DNA of 64,000 bases, taken from contig CALUQD010000003.1 of assembly GCA_944322825.1 (NCBI GenBank), positions 34,192 to 98,191 on the forward strand. Direction: 5' to 3'. Positions 11,857-23,850 of this stretch are shown here, piece by piece. The position numbers and the translations under genes are program-made. The notes below the pieces were generated by a model that was given only the letters and a program-made list of their open reading frames with translations, was not told the DNA's origin and did not search any database. Positions within the stretch are counted from its first letter, which is position 1, and every line of letters begins with the position of its first letter. This DNA comes from Candidatus Avelusimicrobium pullicaecorum (GTDB taxonomy: Bacteria > Elusimicrobiota > Elusimicrobia > Elusimicrobiales > Elusimicrobiaceae).

Positions 11857-12604
11857 AATTATTTCTCATCACATTTTAGACCACGACTGGGGGGTTATCC
11901 TCGGCGGGTTTCGTCTTCCGATTACGACGCACACGGTGACGCTCTTTGCCGTCAGCCTTGTGCTTTTGTTTGGGTTGCACTGGATTTCGCTGGGCCGCCA
12001 AAGCCGCACGGGCCGCCTGCTGACTACGCTGACCGAAGAATATGTAGCCTTTATCCGCGACGGAATGGTGCTGCCCAATATGGGCGAAGAAGGGCGCCGG
12101 TTCCTGCCGTATTTTTGCACGCTATTTTTGTTCGTTTTGTTTTGCGCGTTGGCAGGTTTGATTCCCAATATGAAAACCGCCACCGCCAACATTTCCGTCA
12201 CCGCCGCGTTAGCGTTATGCTCCGGCGGGCTTATTTTGTACTGCGGGCTTAAATTCCACGGATTTGTAGGCTTTTTAAAAGGCTTTGTCCCTTCGGGTAC
12301 GCCGGGGTGGCTGGTGCCGCTTTTGTTCCCGCTGGAAGTATTGAGTTTGGTCATCAAAGTGTGCGTGCTGGCGATCCGTTTGTTTGCCAATATGCTTTCG
12401 GGGCATATGGTGCTGATTTGTTTGCTGCTCATTATTTTTATTGTCGGGCAAATGCACATTGCCGCCGGAGCCGGGGCGTTTTTACCGGCGATGGCGCTGG
12501 AACTGTTTATGACGTGCCTGGAATTGCTGGTGGCGTTTTTGCAGGCGTATGTGTTTACGCTTTTAACCAGCATTTTTGCGGGTTCGGTCATACACACGCA
12601 TTAA
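11843..12604 (+). CDS. atpB: ATP synthase subunit a
   Basis: 253 aa integral membrane protein forming the ion half-channels of Fo. The essential arginine is visible in LAIRLFANMLSGHM, followed by the last helices with the conserved Glu/Gln positions near LELLVAFLQAYVFTLL. The start overlaps the end of the atpI-like gene, consistent with co-translation. Confidence 0.95.
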   Translation: MDVVEIISHHILDHDWGVILGGFRLPITTHTVTLFAVSLVLLFGLHWISLGRQSRTGRLLTTLTEEYVAFIRDGMVLPNMGEEGRRFLPYFCTLFLFVLFCALAGLIPNMKTATANISVTAALALCSGGLILYCGLKFHGFVGFLKGFVPSGTPGWLVPLLFPLEVLSLVIKVCVLAIRLFANMLSGHMVLICLLLIIFIVGQMHIAAGAGAFLPAMALELFMTCLELLVAFLQAYVFTLLTSIFAGSVIHTH

Positions 12605-12651
12605 TTTAAAAAATCTATCAAAAGGGCTTTAGCCCAAAAGGAGAATAATAT

Positions 12652-12882
12652 ATGGAACTCGTAGCACTGAAATACATCGCCGCCGGTATTGGCGCGGGAC
12701 TCACCGTAATTGGTGCGGGTCTTGGTTTGGGTAAAATCGGTAATGCGGCCTTGGAAGGTACGGCCCGTCAGCCGGAAGCTGGTTCGGATTTGCGCTCTAC
12801 GATGATTATTATTGCCGCGTTGTTGGAAGGGGCCGCCATGTTGGGTTTGGTCATCTGCCTGCTGACGCTGGTCCTCAAATAA
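12652..12882 (+). CDS. atpE: ATP synthase subunit c
   Basis: 76 aa, two transmembrane helices joined by the conserved ARQPE polar loop. The ion-binding carboxylate is the Glu in AALLEGAAML. A sodium-type c subunit would have a Gln in helix 1 and a Ser/Thr right after the Glu (ES/ET). Here the Glu is followed by Gly-Ala and I see no aligned Gln, which suggests proton coupling (inference from known Na+ motifs). A strong AAAGGAG ribosome binding site precedes it. Confidence 0.96.
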   Translation: MELVALKYIAAGIGAGLTVIGAGLGLGKIGNAALEGTARQPEAGSDLRSTMIIIAALLEGAAMLGLVICLLTLVLK

Positions 12883-12901
12883 CCCATAAGGGAGTATACT
12901 G

Positions 12902-13396
12902 ATGGAAAATTTGTTGAAGCCGGACTACGGCGTGTTGGTGCTTACCATCTGCAACTTTTTGCTGTTGGTGTATTTGCTTAAAAAATTTGCGTGGAACCGC
13001 ATTATCGGCGGGTTAGAACAGCGCGAAAAGCAAATCGCCGACGATAAACAGCAAGCGCAGGACGCCCGCGCCGCCGCGGAAACACTCAAACGCGAATTGG
13101 ACGAAAAATTGGCCCAAATTTCGGATGAAGCCGCTAAAAAAATGGCCGAAGCCGTAAAATTGGGCGAAACCCAGAAAGACCAAATTCTCGCCGCCGCCAA
13201 GGAACAATCCGAGCGGTTGCTGGAACAAGCCAAAACGCAAATTGAAGCGGAAAAAAACAAAGCCCTGGCCGACGTTCGCGGCGAAATTGCGCGCACGGCG
13301 GTGCTGGCTGCCTCGAAAGTGGTGCAGCAGCAAATGAGCGAAGAATCCGCCCAGCAAGTAGTGGACCGCGTTTTACAAGAAATTAAAGCGAAGTAG
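12902..13396 (+). CDS. atpF: ATP synthase subunit b
   Basis: 164 aa: one N-terminal membrane helix (about 10-27) and a long charged helix rich in Ala, Glu, Gln and Lys that forms the peripheral stalk. It begins 20 bp after atpE and is followed 3 bp later by atpH. The length is typical. Confidence 0.95.
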   Translation: MENLLKPDYGVLVLTICNFLLLVYLLKKFAWNRIIGGLEQREKQIADDKQQAQDARAAAETLKRELDEKLAQISDEAAKKMAEAVKLGETQKDQILAAAKEQSERLLEQAKTQIEAEKNKALADVRGEIARTAVLAASKVVQQQMSEESAQQVVDRVLQEIKAK

Positions 13397-13399
13397 CCT

Positions 13400-13927
13400 A
13401 TGAACAGTTCAGACAGAATAGCGGTGCAGCGTTACGCCGCCGCTTATGACGGGTTAAGCACCACCAACGAACAAGCCGAGCGCCGCGCCGAAGATTTGCG
13501 CGCCGCCGCCCGCGCGCTGGATGCCGTGCGCAGTTATATGACCAGCCCGCGCGTGATGACGCAGCAAAAAAAGCAGACGGTCCGTGCCGCTTTGCAGCGC
13601 GCGCCGGAAACGGCGTCGTTCGTGGAACTGTTGATTGACGCCAAACGGTATGCGTTGTTGGATGCCGTTTCCCGCCGGGTGGGGGAACTGTTGGACGACC
13701 GGCTGGGCATTGTGCGGGCGGAGGTTGTGTCGGCCCGTGCATTAAGCGCCGCGCAGCAAAAAGAAACACAAGACGCTCTTTCGTCGCGCTACGGCGGGCG
13801 GGTAGAAGCGGTTTTTACGGTGGACCCCGCGCTGCTAGGCGGGCTTAAAATCCGCTGCCGGGGCGAACTGATAGACGGCAGCCTGCAAGGGCGTTTAGCC
13901 AAACTGCAGGAAGAATTGACACATTAA
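13400..13927 (+). CDS. atpH: ATP synthase subunit delta
   Basis: 175 aa, the usual size. It joins F1 to the peripheral stalk. The C-terminal pattern LLGGLKIRCRGELIDGSLQGRLAKLQEEL is characteristic of the OSCP/delta family (only part is diagnostic: GGLKIRCRGELIDGS). Position between atpF and atpA supports the call. Confidence 0.94.
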   Translation: MNSSDRIAVQRYAAAYDGLSTTNEQAERRAEDLRAAARALDAVRSYMTSPRVMTQQKKQTVRAALQRAPETASFVELLIDAKRYALLDAVSRRVGELLDDRLGIVRAEVVSARALSAAQQKETQDALSSRYGGRVEAVFTVDPALLGGLKIRCRGELIDGSLQGRLAKLQEELTH

Positions 13928-15475
<1,548 letters not shown>

Positions 15476-16414
15476 ATGGACGCTAAAACGAAGAAAAAAT
15501 ACCTGGTTACCGGCGGCGCCGGGTTCATCGGCAGCAACATTGCCAAAACCCTGGAAGCCCAAGGCCACGAAGTGACCGTGCTGGACGATTTTTCCAAAAA
15601 CGGGCATTTCAAAAACTTGATTGGTTTTAAAGGGGACGTCATCACCGCGGATTTATTTGAATATATGCCCACGGATATGTATTTTGACGCCATCTTCCAC
15701 GAAGCTGCCATCACCGATACCACCGTTATGGACCAAAAGGCTATGATGGAACAAAACGTGGAAGCGTTCAAAAACCTGTTGAACTTCGCCGCGGAAAACG
15801 ATATTAAAAAAGTTATTTACGCTTCTTCCGCCGCGACCTACGGCAACGGCCCCGTGCCCAATGTGGAAACGCAGCCCACCCACCCGGAAAATGTGTATGG
15901 ATTTTCCAAGGTGATTATGGATAATGTCGCCCGCCAATTTGCGGAAGACAATAACGATATGACCATTATCGGCTTGCGCTATTTCAACGTGTACGGCCCG
16001 GGGGAATACTTTAAAGGCAAGATGGCCAGTATGGTGTACCAGCTGTACAACCAGATGAAAGCCGGCAAGCGCCCGCGCGTATTTAAATACGGCGAACAAC
16101 AGCGCGATTTTGTGTACGTCAAAGACATCGTCAAAATCAACCTGTGCGCGCTCAATAACGGCAAGGAAACCGGCGTGTATAACGCCGCCACCGGCATTCC
16201 GCGCGACTATAACGCCATCATCGCGTGCCTGAATAAAGAACTGGGCACAAAACTGGAACCCGAATACATCGACAATCCGTATCCGTTCTTCCAGCTTAAA
16301 ACACAGGCGGATATGACGCTGGCGAAGGAAAAACTCGGCTACGAGCCGGATTATTCGCTGGAAGCCGGCATCGCCGACTATGTGTCCATCTTGGAAGGCC
16401 GCAACCAAAAATAG
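15476..16414 (+). CDS. hldD: ADP-L-glycero-D-manno-heptose 6-epimerase-like (HldD/RfaD) inside the atp operon
   Basis: 312 aa short-chain dehydrogenase fold. The NAD(P)-binding motif TGGAGFIG is at 12-19, the catalytic Tyr141 and Lys145 are in VYGFSK, and the catalytic Ser/Thr lies in ASSAATYG. The segments LRYFNVYGPGEYFKGKMAS, RVFKYGEQQRDFVYVKD and the C-terminal YEPDYSLEAGIADYV match HldD enzymes, which make the ADP-L-heptose used in the LPS inner core. It has its own AGGAG site, begins right at the atpA stop and ends 9 bp before atpG, so it should be co-transcribed with ATP synthase genes. That placement is unusual. Confidence 0.88.
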   Translation: MDAKTKKKYLVTGGAGFIGSNIAKTLEAQGHEVTVLDDFSKNGHFKNLIGFKGDVITADLFEYMPTDMYFDAIFHEAAITDTTVMDQKAMMEQNVEAFKNLLNFAAENDIKKVIYASSAATYGNGPVPNVETQPTHPENVYGFSKVIMDNVARQFAEDNNDMTIIGLRYFNVYGPGEYFKGKMASMVYQLYNQMKAGKRPRVFKYGEQQRDFVYVKDIVKINLCALNNGKETGVYNAATGIPRDYNAIIACLNKELGTKLEPEYIDNPYPFFQLKTQADMTLAKEKLGYEPDYSLEAGIADYVSILEGRNQK

Positions 16415-16423
16415 GATTATTCC

Positions 16424-18765
<2,342 letters not shown>

Positions 18766-18768
18766 GCT

Positions 18769-19179
18769 ATGGCCAAAAAACTGACCCTAAACCTGATTAC
18801 GCCGGAAAAACAGCTTATCTCCAACCTGCAGGTGGATATGGTTATCCTGCCTGCTTTGTTGGGGGAGATGGGCATTTTACCTGGGCACGTCAAAACGATT
18901 GTGCAGCTGGGCATGGGTTCCCTGCGCTATAAAAAGGACGGGAAGGAAGAAGAATTCGCCGCGTTGGGCGGATTTGTGGAAGTGTTAAACGACGTGGTCA
19001 GCGTATTTGCGGAAGGGGCGGCCCTCGCCGATGAAATCGATGAGGAAGCCGAAAAGCAAAAAATCAAAGCCGCCAAGGAATCCCTCTCCCGCAAGGACGC
19101 CGATATTGATTTTGAGCTGGCGGAACTTGAAATCAAACAGGCCATCGCCCGTATGAAAGTGAAAAAGAAACATATGTAA
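18769..19179 (+). CDS. atpC: ATP synthase subunit epsilon
   Basis: 136 aa: an N-terminal beta-sandwich with LPALLGEMGILPGH (the family consensus is close to the first residues of this) and FAALGGFVEVLNDVVSVFAE, followed by the C-terminal helical hairpin. It starts 3 bp after atpD and is the last gene of the operon before a strong terminator. Confidence 0.95.
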   Translation: MAKKLTLNLITPEKQLISNLQVDMVILPALLGEMGILPGHVKTIVQLGMGSLRYKKDGKEEEFAALGGFVEVLNDVVSVFAEGAALADEIDEEAEKQKIKAAKESLSRKDADIDFELAELEIKQAIARMKVKKKHM

Positions 19180-19193
19180 TTTATCGTTTCTAT

Positions 19194-19222
19194 AAAAGCC
19201 CCGCTGTAAAATGGGGCTTTTT
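19194..19222 (+). terminator. Terminator of the ATP synthase operon
   Basis: AAAAGCCCC/GGGGCTTTT stem with a T-run. Confidence 0.9.
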
Positions 19223-19336
19223 GTTTCGGAGTTAAAAAGGATACTCCTAGAACCACGGATAGTAGGAATAGGAGAAGTGCTGTGGGATGTCTTTCCGGGG
19301 GCGTGGACCGAACCGAGCACAAGCGATTAATTTTAA

Positions 19337-19342
19337 TATAAT
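19337..19342 (+). promoter_or_regulatory. -10 box of the SPFH gene
   Basis: TATAAT 35 bp upstream of the start codon; no clear -35 is visible. The preceding 110 bp after the atp terminator show nothing recognisable. Confidence 0.4.
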
Positions 19343-19376
19343 ATATTGCTTTGCAATTTTATTTTAAGGAGAAAAA

Positions 19377-20186
19377 ATGAGAAACATTACCCCTATTTCG
19401 CTCAATTGGAAAAAAATTTGGCTGCCGCTGGTGGTTTTGGTGGCGGCGGTTGGCGCGTATAGTTCTTTTTTTACGGTTTCCGCCGGCAGTGCGGCTGTAA
19501 AATTGCGCTTTGGCAAAATCGTCGGTGCATATGGCGAAGGATTGCATTTTAAATTGCCGGTGATTGACCAAGTGGAAAAATTTTCCGTCCGCATTAAAAA
19601 AGATTCGTTTGAAACGGAAGCCTTCTCCAAAGATTTGCAAACCGTCGGGTTAACGTTGGCCATTAACCACCGTATCTTGCCCGACACCATTGAATCGATT
19701 TACCGCAATCTGGGGCCGGAATATACCAGCACCGTACTAAAACCAATGGTGGAAGAATGGACGAAAGCCGTTATTGCCAAATACTCGGCCGACAGTTTGA
19801 TTTCCAACCGCGTGGAAGTGGCGCGCGAACTGGACCAGATTTTAAAGGACAAGATGAAAGAAAAAGAAGTGATTGTTTCGGATATTGCAATTACGAATTT
19901 TGAGTTTTCGCCCCAGTTCTTAAAAGCGGTGGAAGAAAAACAAATTGCCGAGCAGGAAGCCAAACGCGCCACCAACTTGGTGGAAAAAGTAAAAAAAGAA
20001 GCCGAGCAGAAAATCCTGCAGGCGGAAGCGGAAGCCAAATCCCTGCGCCTGCAGCGGGAAGTGGTATCCGATAATTTGATTAAACTGCGCCAAGTGGAAG
20101 CCCAGCTCAAAGCCATCGAAAAATGGGACGGGCGGATGCCCACTTATATGGCGGGCGACCAGATGCCTTTTGTGATGACGAAATAA
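19377..20186 (+). CDS. Prohibitin-like SPFH/band 7 membrane protein
   Basis: 269 aa: one N-terminal membrane helix (about 14-31), an SPFH domain (about 32-200) and a coiled-coil region rich in Glu, Ala and Lys at about 180-250. The C-terminal pattern AIEKWDGRMPTYMAGDQMPFV resembles prohibitins (only the first part, AIEKWDG, is strongly conserved). Bacterial relatives include HflC/HflK, QmcA and true prohibitin-like proteins; they form oligomeric membrane scaffolds and modulate proteases such as FtsH. No partner protease is next to it. AAGGAG precedes the ATG. Confidence 0.85.
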   Translation: MRNITPISLNWKKIWLPLVVLVAAVGAYSSFFTVSAGSAAVKLRFGKIVGAYGEGLHFKLPVIDQVEKFSVRIKKDSFETEAFSKDLQTVGLTLAINHRILPDTIESIYRNLGPEYTSTVLKPMVEEWTKAVIAKYSADSLISNRVEVARELDQILKDKMKEKEVIVSDIAITNFEFSPQFLKAVEEKQIAEQEAKRATNLVEKVKKEAEQKILQAEAEAKSLRLQREVVSDNLIKLRQVEAQLKAIEKWDGRMPTYMAGDQMPFVMTK

Positions 20187-20218
20187 GCGTTTTAAAAGAC
20201 TGATGGTAAAGGTATAAT

Positions 20219-20245
20219 AAAAGGGAGGCTCGTCCTCCCTTTTTA
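20219..20245 (+). terminator. Terminator after the SPFH gene
   Basis: AAAAGGGAGG/CCTCCCTTTT stem with a 5-nt loop and T-run. Confidence 0.88.
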
Positions 20246-20265
20246 TTTTCGTAAGAGAGTTTGGT

Positions 20266-21396
20266 ATGAAAACATTTTTAAAAATTGTTCTATTTTTGGT
20301 CTTGTTAGCGGGCTTGTGTGTATTTGCTTTTTACAAAACCCCAGCTCAGCGTTCTTTTGAAAAAACCCTCTCCGCGGCGGTGGCAGGGGATAATCAAGCC
20401 GCCAGCCAAGTGGCCCGAATGTATGCCCAGGGGCAGGGCACGGCGGCGGACGGCAATCAAGCGGCCGAGTGGTACCGCAAAGCCGCGGCGGACGGCAATA
20501 TGCAGGCCGCGTGGGAGCTGGCGCAGCTCTATATCCAGGGGCAGCTTGTCGCGCAGGATTTGGATGAAGCGGCGGTTTACTTGCAAGCGGCCGCCCGCGG
20601 GGGCGTGGTAAACGCGCAAAAAGAATTAGCCCGTTTTTACCAACAAGGGTTGGGGGGGCTCACCACGCAGCCGGGGGAAGCCTTGTATTGGCAAATTCAA
20701 GCCGCCAATGCCGGCGACGAAGAAGCCCAAACCACCGTGCAAGATGTACAGTTAGAAAATCCGCAGTTGTATGAAGAAGTTACCCGCTTTATCGGGGTTT
20801 TAACCCGCGCACAAGAGGGCAACAGCCAAGCCCAGTTGGAAGCGGGGCAAGGCTTGCATATGGGTTATCCGCTGGCACGGGATGACGAGGAGGCTTTCCG
20901 TTGGTTTACACAAGCCTGGCAGAAAGGAGATAAACTGCCGCAGGCCGCGTACGAACTTTCGCAATTGTACCAAAAAGGCGAAGGAACCGAAAAAGACGAA
21001 GCCAAAGCGATGGAACTGTTGGGCACGGCCGCACAGGCCAAAAACCCGGATGCCCAATATATGCTGGGTACCTTGTCTTACGGCGGCAACCCGCCGAACT
21101 ACCAAGACGCCTTTGCCTGGTTTTCCAATGCCGCCGCCGGCGGGCAGGCGCAAGGGCAGTATATGACGGGCTTTATGCTGATGCAAGGACAGGGAACGCC
21201 GAAATCGGTTCCGTTGGCGATCCGGTTTTTCCACGATGCGGCCGAACAAAACTATACTGCGGCCCAGTATGTGCTGGGGCAAATCTATTGGAAAGGTTTA
21301 GGCGTGCCTGTAAACAAAAAAGAAGGCGAAACGTGGCTCCGCCGCGCCGCAGAAAATGGAAACAACGCGGCGCAGGAATTATTAAATGCCCAATAA
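20266..21396 (+). CDS. Sel1-like repeat (TPR-like) protein with N-terminal membrane anchor
   Basis: 376 aa. An N-terminal hydrophobic segment (about 5-22) probably anchors it to the inner membrane, with the rest in the periplasm, since no clear signal-peptidase site follows. The remainder consists of roughly eight 36-residue Sel1-like repeats of the form A...LA.LY..G.G...D..EA..W...AA..G. Such proteins are protein-protein interaction scaffolds, often in envelope or stress functions; the partner cannot be told from the sequence. Confidence 0.85.
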   Translation: MKTFLKIVLFLVLLAGLCVFAFYKTPAQRSFEKTLSAAVAGDNQAASQVARMYAQGQGTAADGNQAAEWYRKAAADGNMQAAWELAQLYIQGQLVAQDLDEAAVYLQAAARGGVVNAQKELARFYQQGLGGLTTQPGEALYWQIQAANAGDEEAQTTVQDVQLENPQLYEEVTRFIGVLTRAQEGNSQAQLEAGQGLHMGYPLARDDEEAFRWFTQAWQKGDKLPQAAYELSQLYQKGEGTEKDEAKAMELLGTAAQAKNPDAQYMLGTLSYGGNPPNYQDAFAWFSNAAAGGQAQGQYMTGFMLMQGQGTPKSVPLAIRFFHDAAEQNYTAAQYVLGQIYWKGLGVPVNKKEGETWLRRAAENGNNAAQELLNAQ

Positions 21397-21414
21397 ATAA
21401 ATGGTTACGTTAAA

Positions 21415-21444
21415 CACCCCGGTGTTTGCAACACCGGGGTTTTT
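21415..21444 (+). terminator. Terminator between convergent Sel1 gene and protease cluster
   Basis: CCCCGGTGTT/AACACCGGGG stem with a TGC loop and TTTTT. It is immediately followed by the end of the minus-strand protease operon, so it may act in both directions. Confidence 0.88.
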
Positions 21445-21448
21445 GTAG

Positions 21449-22660
21449 TTAGTCGTCGTCTGCTTTTTTGAGAAAGGTGTGATTGACTTCACCCGTTGGC
21501 AAATGGACGGTAAGCAATTCTTTTTGTTCTACGCCGGCGCCGATTTCTTCCGGCCCGCCGCGAATGATGATCAAGGAAAAATCTGTGACGTTATCCAGCG
21601 GGAGCAAGGTTTCCAAATGTTGGTAGTCGACGGCTTTTTCATCGTGCCACAACAGCCGCTTCCCAGCGGGTTTCCCGTTGTTTGTGGTAACCACCGCCGC
21701 GATGTATTCATCCAGCCGAATGGTGCCGATAGCCCGCCCGGACAAAACCAAATCGTACGTTTTTATTTCACCGCGCTGGGCCGATTCCAGCAGGTCCGTC
21801 AAAAGACCGACGGGGATAGCGTAACTCTCCTGTTTGTGGACGGAACTGCCGCAATGCACGCCGACCACTTCGTTTTGTTCGTTTATCAGCGGCCCGCCGC
21901 ACGCGCCGGCGCGTGCCAGGTTGCCAAATTCAAATGAAGTGATCACCCGCCCCGGGGTAGTTTCGCGAACCGTGCGGTTGGGCACGATGCGAAAATCCCC
22001 GTGGAAAAACCCGTAAGAGCGCAGTTTTTCGCCTACAGCCGGGGGCTGGGTGGCCAGTTTAAGCGGCTGGATATACGGCGCCGCATTTGTCGGTACATCC
22101 AACAACGCCACATCCGCGCGGCCCATCGTGCCGGAGGTGATAAATTTTACGGGGAAGTGTTTTTCTTCGCCGGAAGGCAGGCGCAGAAAAATATACAAAT
22201 TATCATACATTATGTCTTGTGCGTGCGCTACCGTTACCCCCAGCAAACGTTTTTTTCCGTGCCAATCGGCCTCTATAAAGAAGACCGAAGCATTCGTCGG
22301 AATGAACGCGGAAATGGCCGGATTTTCCAGCCGCGCCACGGTTTGCAGTAAATGGGCGTCCAAGGCGGCCGGGGTCTCCACAGCCACTCGGAGAGAAGAG
22401 GGCAAAAGGCGGCTCTTTTTAGCCGTGTGCGGGCGGACGCCGGGCGCCTGCGGCGCCGGCCGCTGTGACGAGGCGGCAAACAGCCGAAAGTCCTTTATAG
22501 CTTGTGCCACGCGGCGCTGTAAGCCGGTTATTTTTATTGGCGCGCGTTTCGTTTTGACGAGCGCGGATTTAAAATGCAAAGGCAGCTTGCGCTGGGCGTG
22601 TGCAGACACCGAAAAACACAGACAAAAAGAAAGACTCAACAAAAAAACACGTATAGACAT
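21449..22660 (-). CDS. Secreted trypsin-fold protein with catalytic Cys (paralogue A of four)
   Basis: 403 aa with a signal peptide (cleavage predicted after AHA, residue 22), a basic Pro-rich pro-region to about residue 110, a chymotrypsin-like protease domain (about 115-290) and a C-terminal domain of about 105 residues shared with its three neighbours. Candidate triad: His146 (GVTVAHA), Asp183 (GRADVALLDV) and Cys254 in RAGACGGPL. A serine protease would have GDSGGP; the Cys codon reads TGC at 21899-21901. GxCGG is the motif of picornavirus 3C proteases. It is the last gene of the operon, 5 bp after paralogue B. Peptidase activity is inferred. Confidence 0.8.
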   Translation of the reverse strand: MSIRVFLLSLSFCLCFSVSAHAQRKLPLHFKSALVKTKRAPIKITGLQRRVAQAIKDFRLFAASSQRPAPQAPGVRPHTAKKSRLLPSSLRVAVETPAALDAHLLQTVARLENPAISAFIPTNASVFFIEADWHGKKRLLGVTVAHAQDIMYDNLYIFLRLPSGEEKHFPVKFITSGTMGRADVALLDVPTNAAPYIQPLKLATQPPAVGEKLRSYGFFHGDFRIVPNRTVRETTPGRVITSFEFGNLARAGACGGPLINEQNEVVGVHCGSSVHKQESYAIPVGLLTDLLESAQRGEIKTYDLVLSGRAIGTIRLDEYIAAVVTTNNGKPAGKRLLWHDEKAVDYQHLETLLPLDNVTDFSLIIIRGGPEEIGAGVEQKELLTVHLPTGEVNHTFLKKADDD

Positions 22661-22665
22661 AGCTT

Positions 22666-23850
22666 TTATTGCCGCACAAGAACTTGGTGCGTATCCATAT
22701 GCAGTTCATACCAGTAAGTGCGGCGTTTTTGGGAGGAACGGTCCCCCTGGCGGATGATGATTCGGAACACATCGTGCGGCTGTATATCAAAAAAATGTTC
22801 CAGGCGTTTGTAATCCATAAACGGATAGGCGGGGATGGATTTGACGAGCCTGTCGTTGCGGATTTGCTCGATGGCGCGGATGCTTTCATCCGGGTGCAGC
22901 ACCCCGATGGGACGGCCTTTGAATTTCAGCACGGTCCCTTGCGGTTGTGTGCTTTGTTTTATTATTTTGCGCACCCACGTAATAGGTATGGCGTAGTTGA
23001 ACGAATTGATTTGGACGGATAAATGGGGAAATAACGCGGAATACCAAGCGCTTTTTCGGGCCGTTTCCGAGGTTATGACGCCGGCAAAAACGCCCACTAC
23101 TTTGCCGTTGGAAAGGAGCGGCGAACCACAGTATCCGCTGCGGATGGGGGAATCTTGGTAGCGCGTTAAAATGCGGTGCGTACTGGAAAAAAAGACTTGA
23201 ATGCGCGGAAACCAACCAAAATTTCCGTGCGAAAATCCGGCCGATTGCACCGATGACCGGGCCGCCGGCAGCCGGTAATCCGGCACCAGCGGCGTAAGGC
23301 GCGGCTGCACCTGCGGCGGAATGCGAAAAACCGCAATATCGGCCCCGTGGATATTGCCTTCCCGTACGGAATTTACTTGAAAGAAAATTTCCTTGCCTTT
23401 TTGGTCCGGTATGGATAAATACGGCGCGCGGCCGATATCATCCAACACGTGCCGGGCGGTTACGCCCCACATTTCTCCGTCGATAAGCACGGCAAAGGCC
23501 GAGCCCTTCCCTTTTGCGCCCGGCACCGCTTGCAGCGTAAATACGGCGCGCTGGATGGCTTTTGGCGCCGGCTGCAGGGGCCGCGTCGAAACGGGTTGTG
23601 TTATGGGAGAAAACAGCATTCCCATGTGCGCCGTCGGGTGGGACGAAAAAGCCTTAGCAGGCAGAGAAGCCTTGGACAAAATGCGGTACAGCTGCGGAAA
23701 TTTAACGGGCGGGAGTTTGACCGGTTTATGAAACGAAGTAAGCGATTTGAGCCATTTGGGGAAATTCTTTTGCGCGTAAGCTGGCGACCAACTTCCGTTG
23801 GACGCCAGCAGACAGAAGCAAAGCAAACAAGTTCCCCCTGTTTTTTTCAT
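22666..23850 (-). CDS. Secreted trypsin-fold protein with catalytic Cys (paralogue B of four)
   Basis: 394 aa; signal peptide ending at AYA (residue 26), pro-region, protease domain and shared C-terminal domain. Candidate triad: His134 (VTARHV), Asp171 (GADIAVFRI) and Cys241 (RSGYCGSPLL). Cys241 is the only cysteine after the signal peptide, so it is not a disulfide partner. Its ATG overlaps the stop codon of paralogue C by one base (TAATG), indicating translational coupling. No PDZ domain follows the protease domain, unlike HtrA/Deg proteases. Confidence 0.8.
   Translation of the reverse strand: MKKTGGTCLLCFCLLASNGSWSPAYAQKNFPKWLKSLTSFHKPVKLPPVKFPQLYRILSKASLPAKAFSSHPTAHMGMLFSPITQPVSTRPLQPAPKAIQRAVFTLQAVPGAKGKGSAFAVLIDGEMWGVTARHVLDDIGRAPYLSIPDQKGKEIFFQVNSVREGNIHGADIAVFRIPPQVQPRLTPLVPDYRLPAARSSVQSAGFSHGNFGWFPRIQVFFSSTHRILTRYQDSPIRSGYCGSPLLSNGKVVGVFAGVITSETARKSAWYSALFPHLSVQINSFNYAIPITWVRKIIKQSTQPQGTVLKFKGRPIGVLHPDESIRAIEQIRNDRLVKSIPAYPFMDYKRLEHFFDIQPHDVFRIIIRQGDRSSQKRRTYWYELHMDTHQVLVRQ

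Noticed and set aside
15476..16414. Assembly artefact joining an epimerase gene into the atp operon
   Set aside because: Both junctions are tight, have a ribosome binding site or near-zero gap, and base composition does not change; an artefact would be unlikely to give such spacing.
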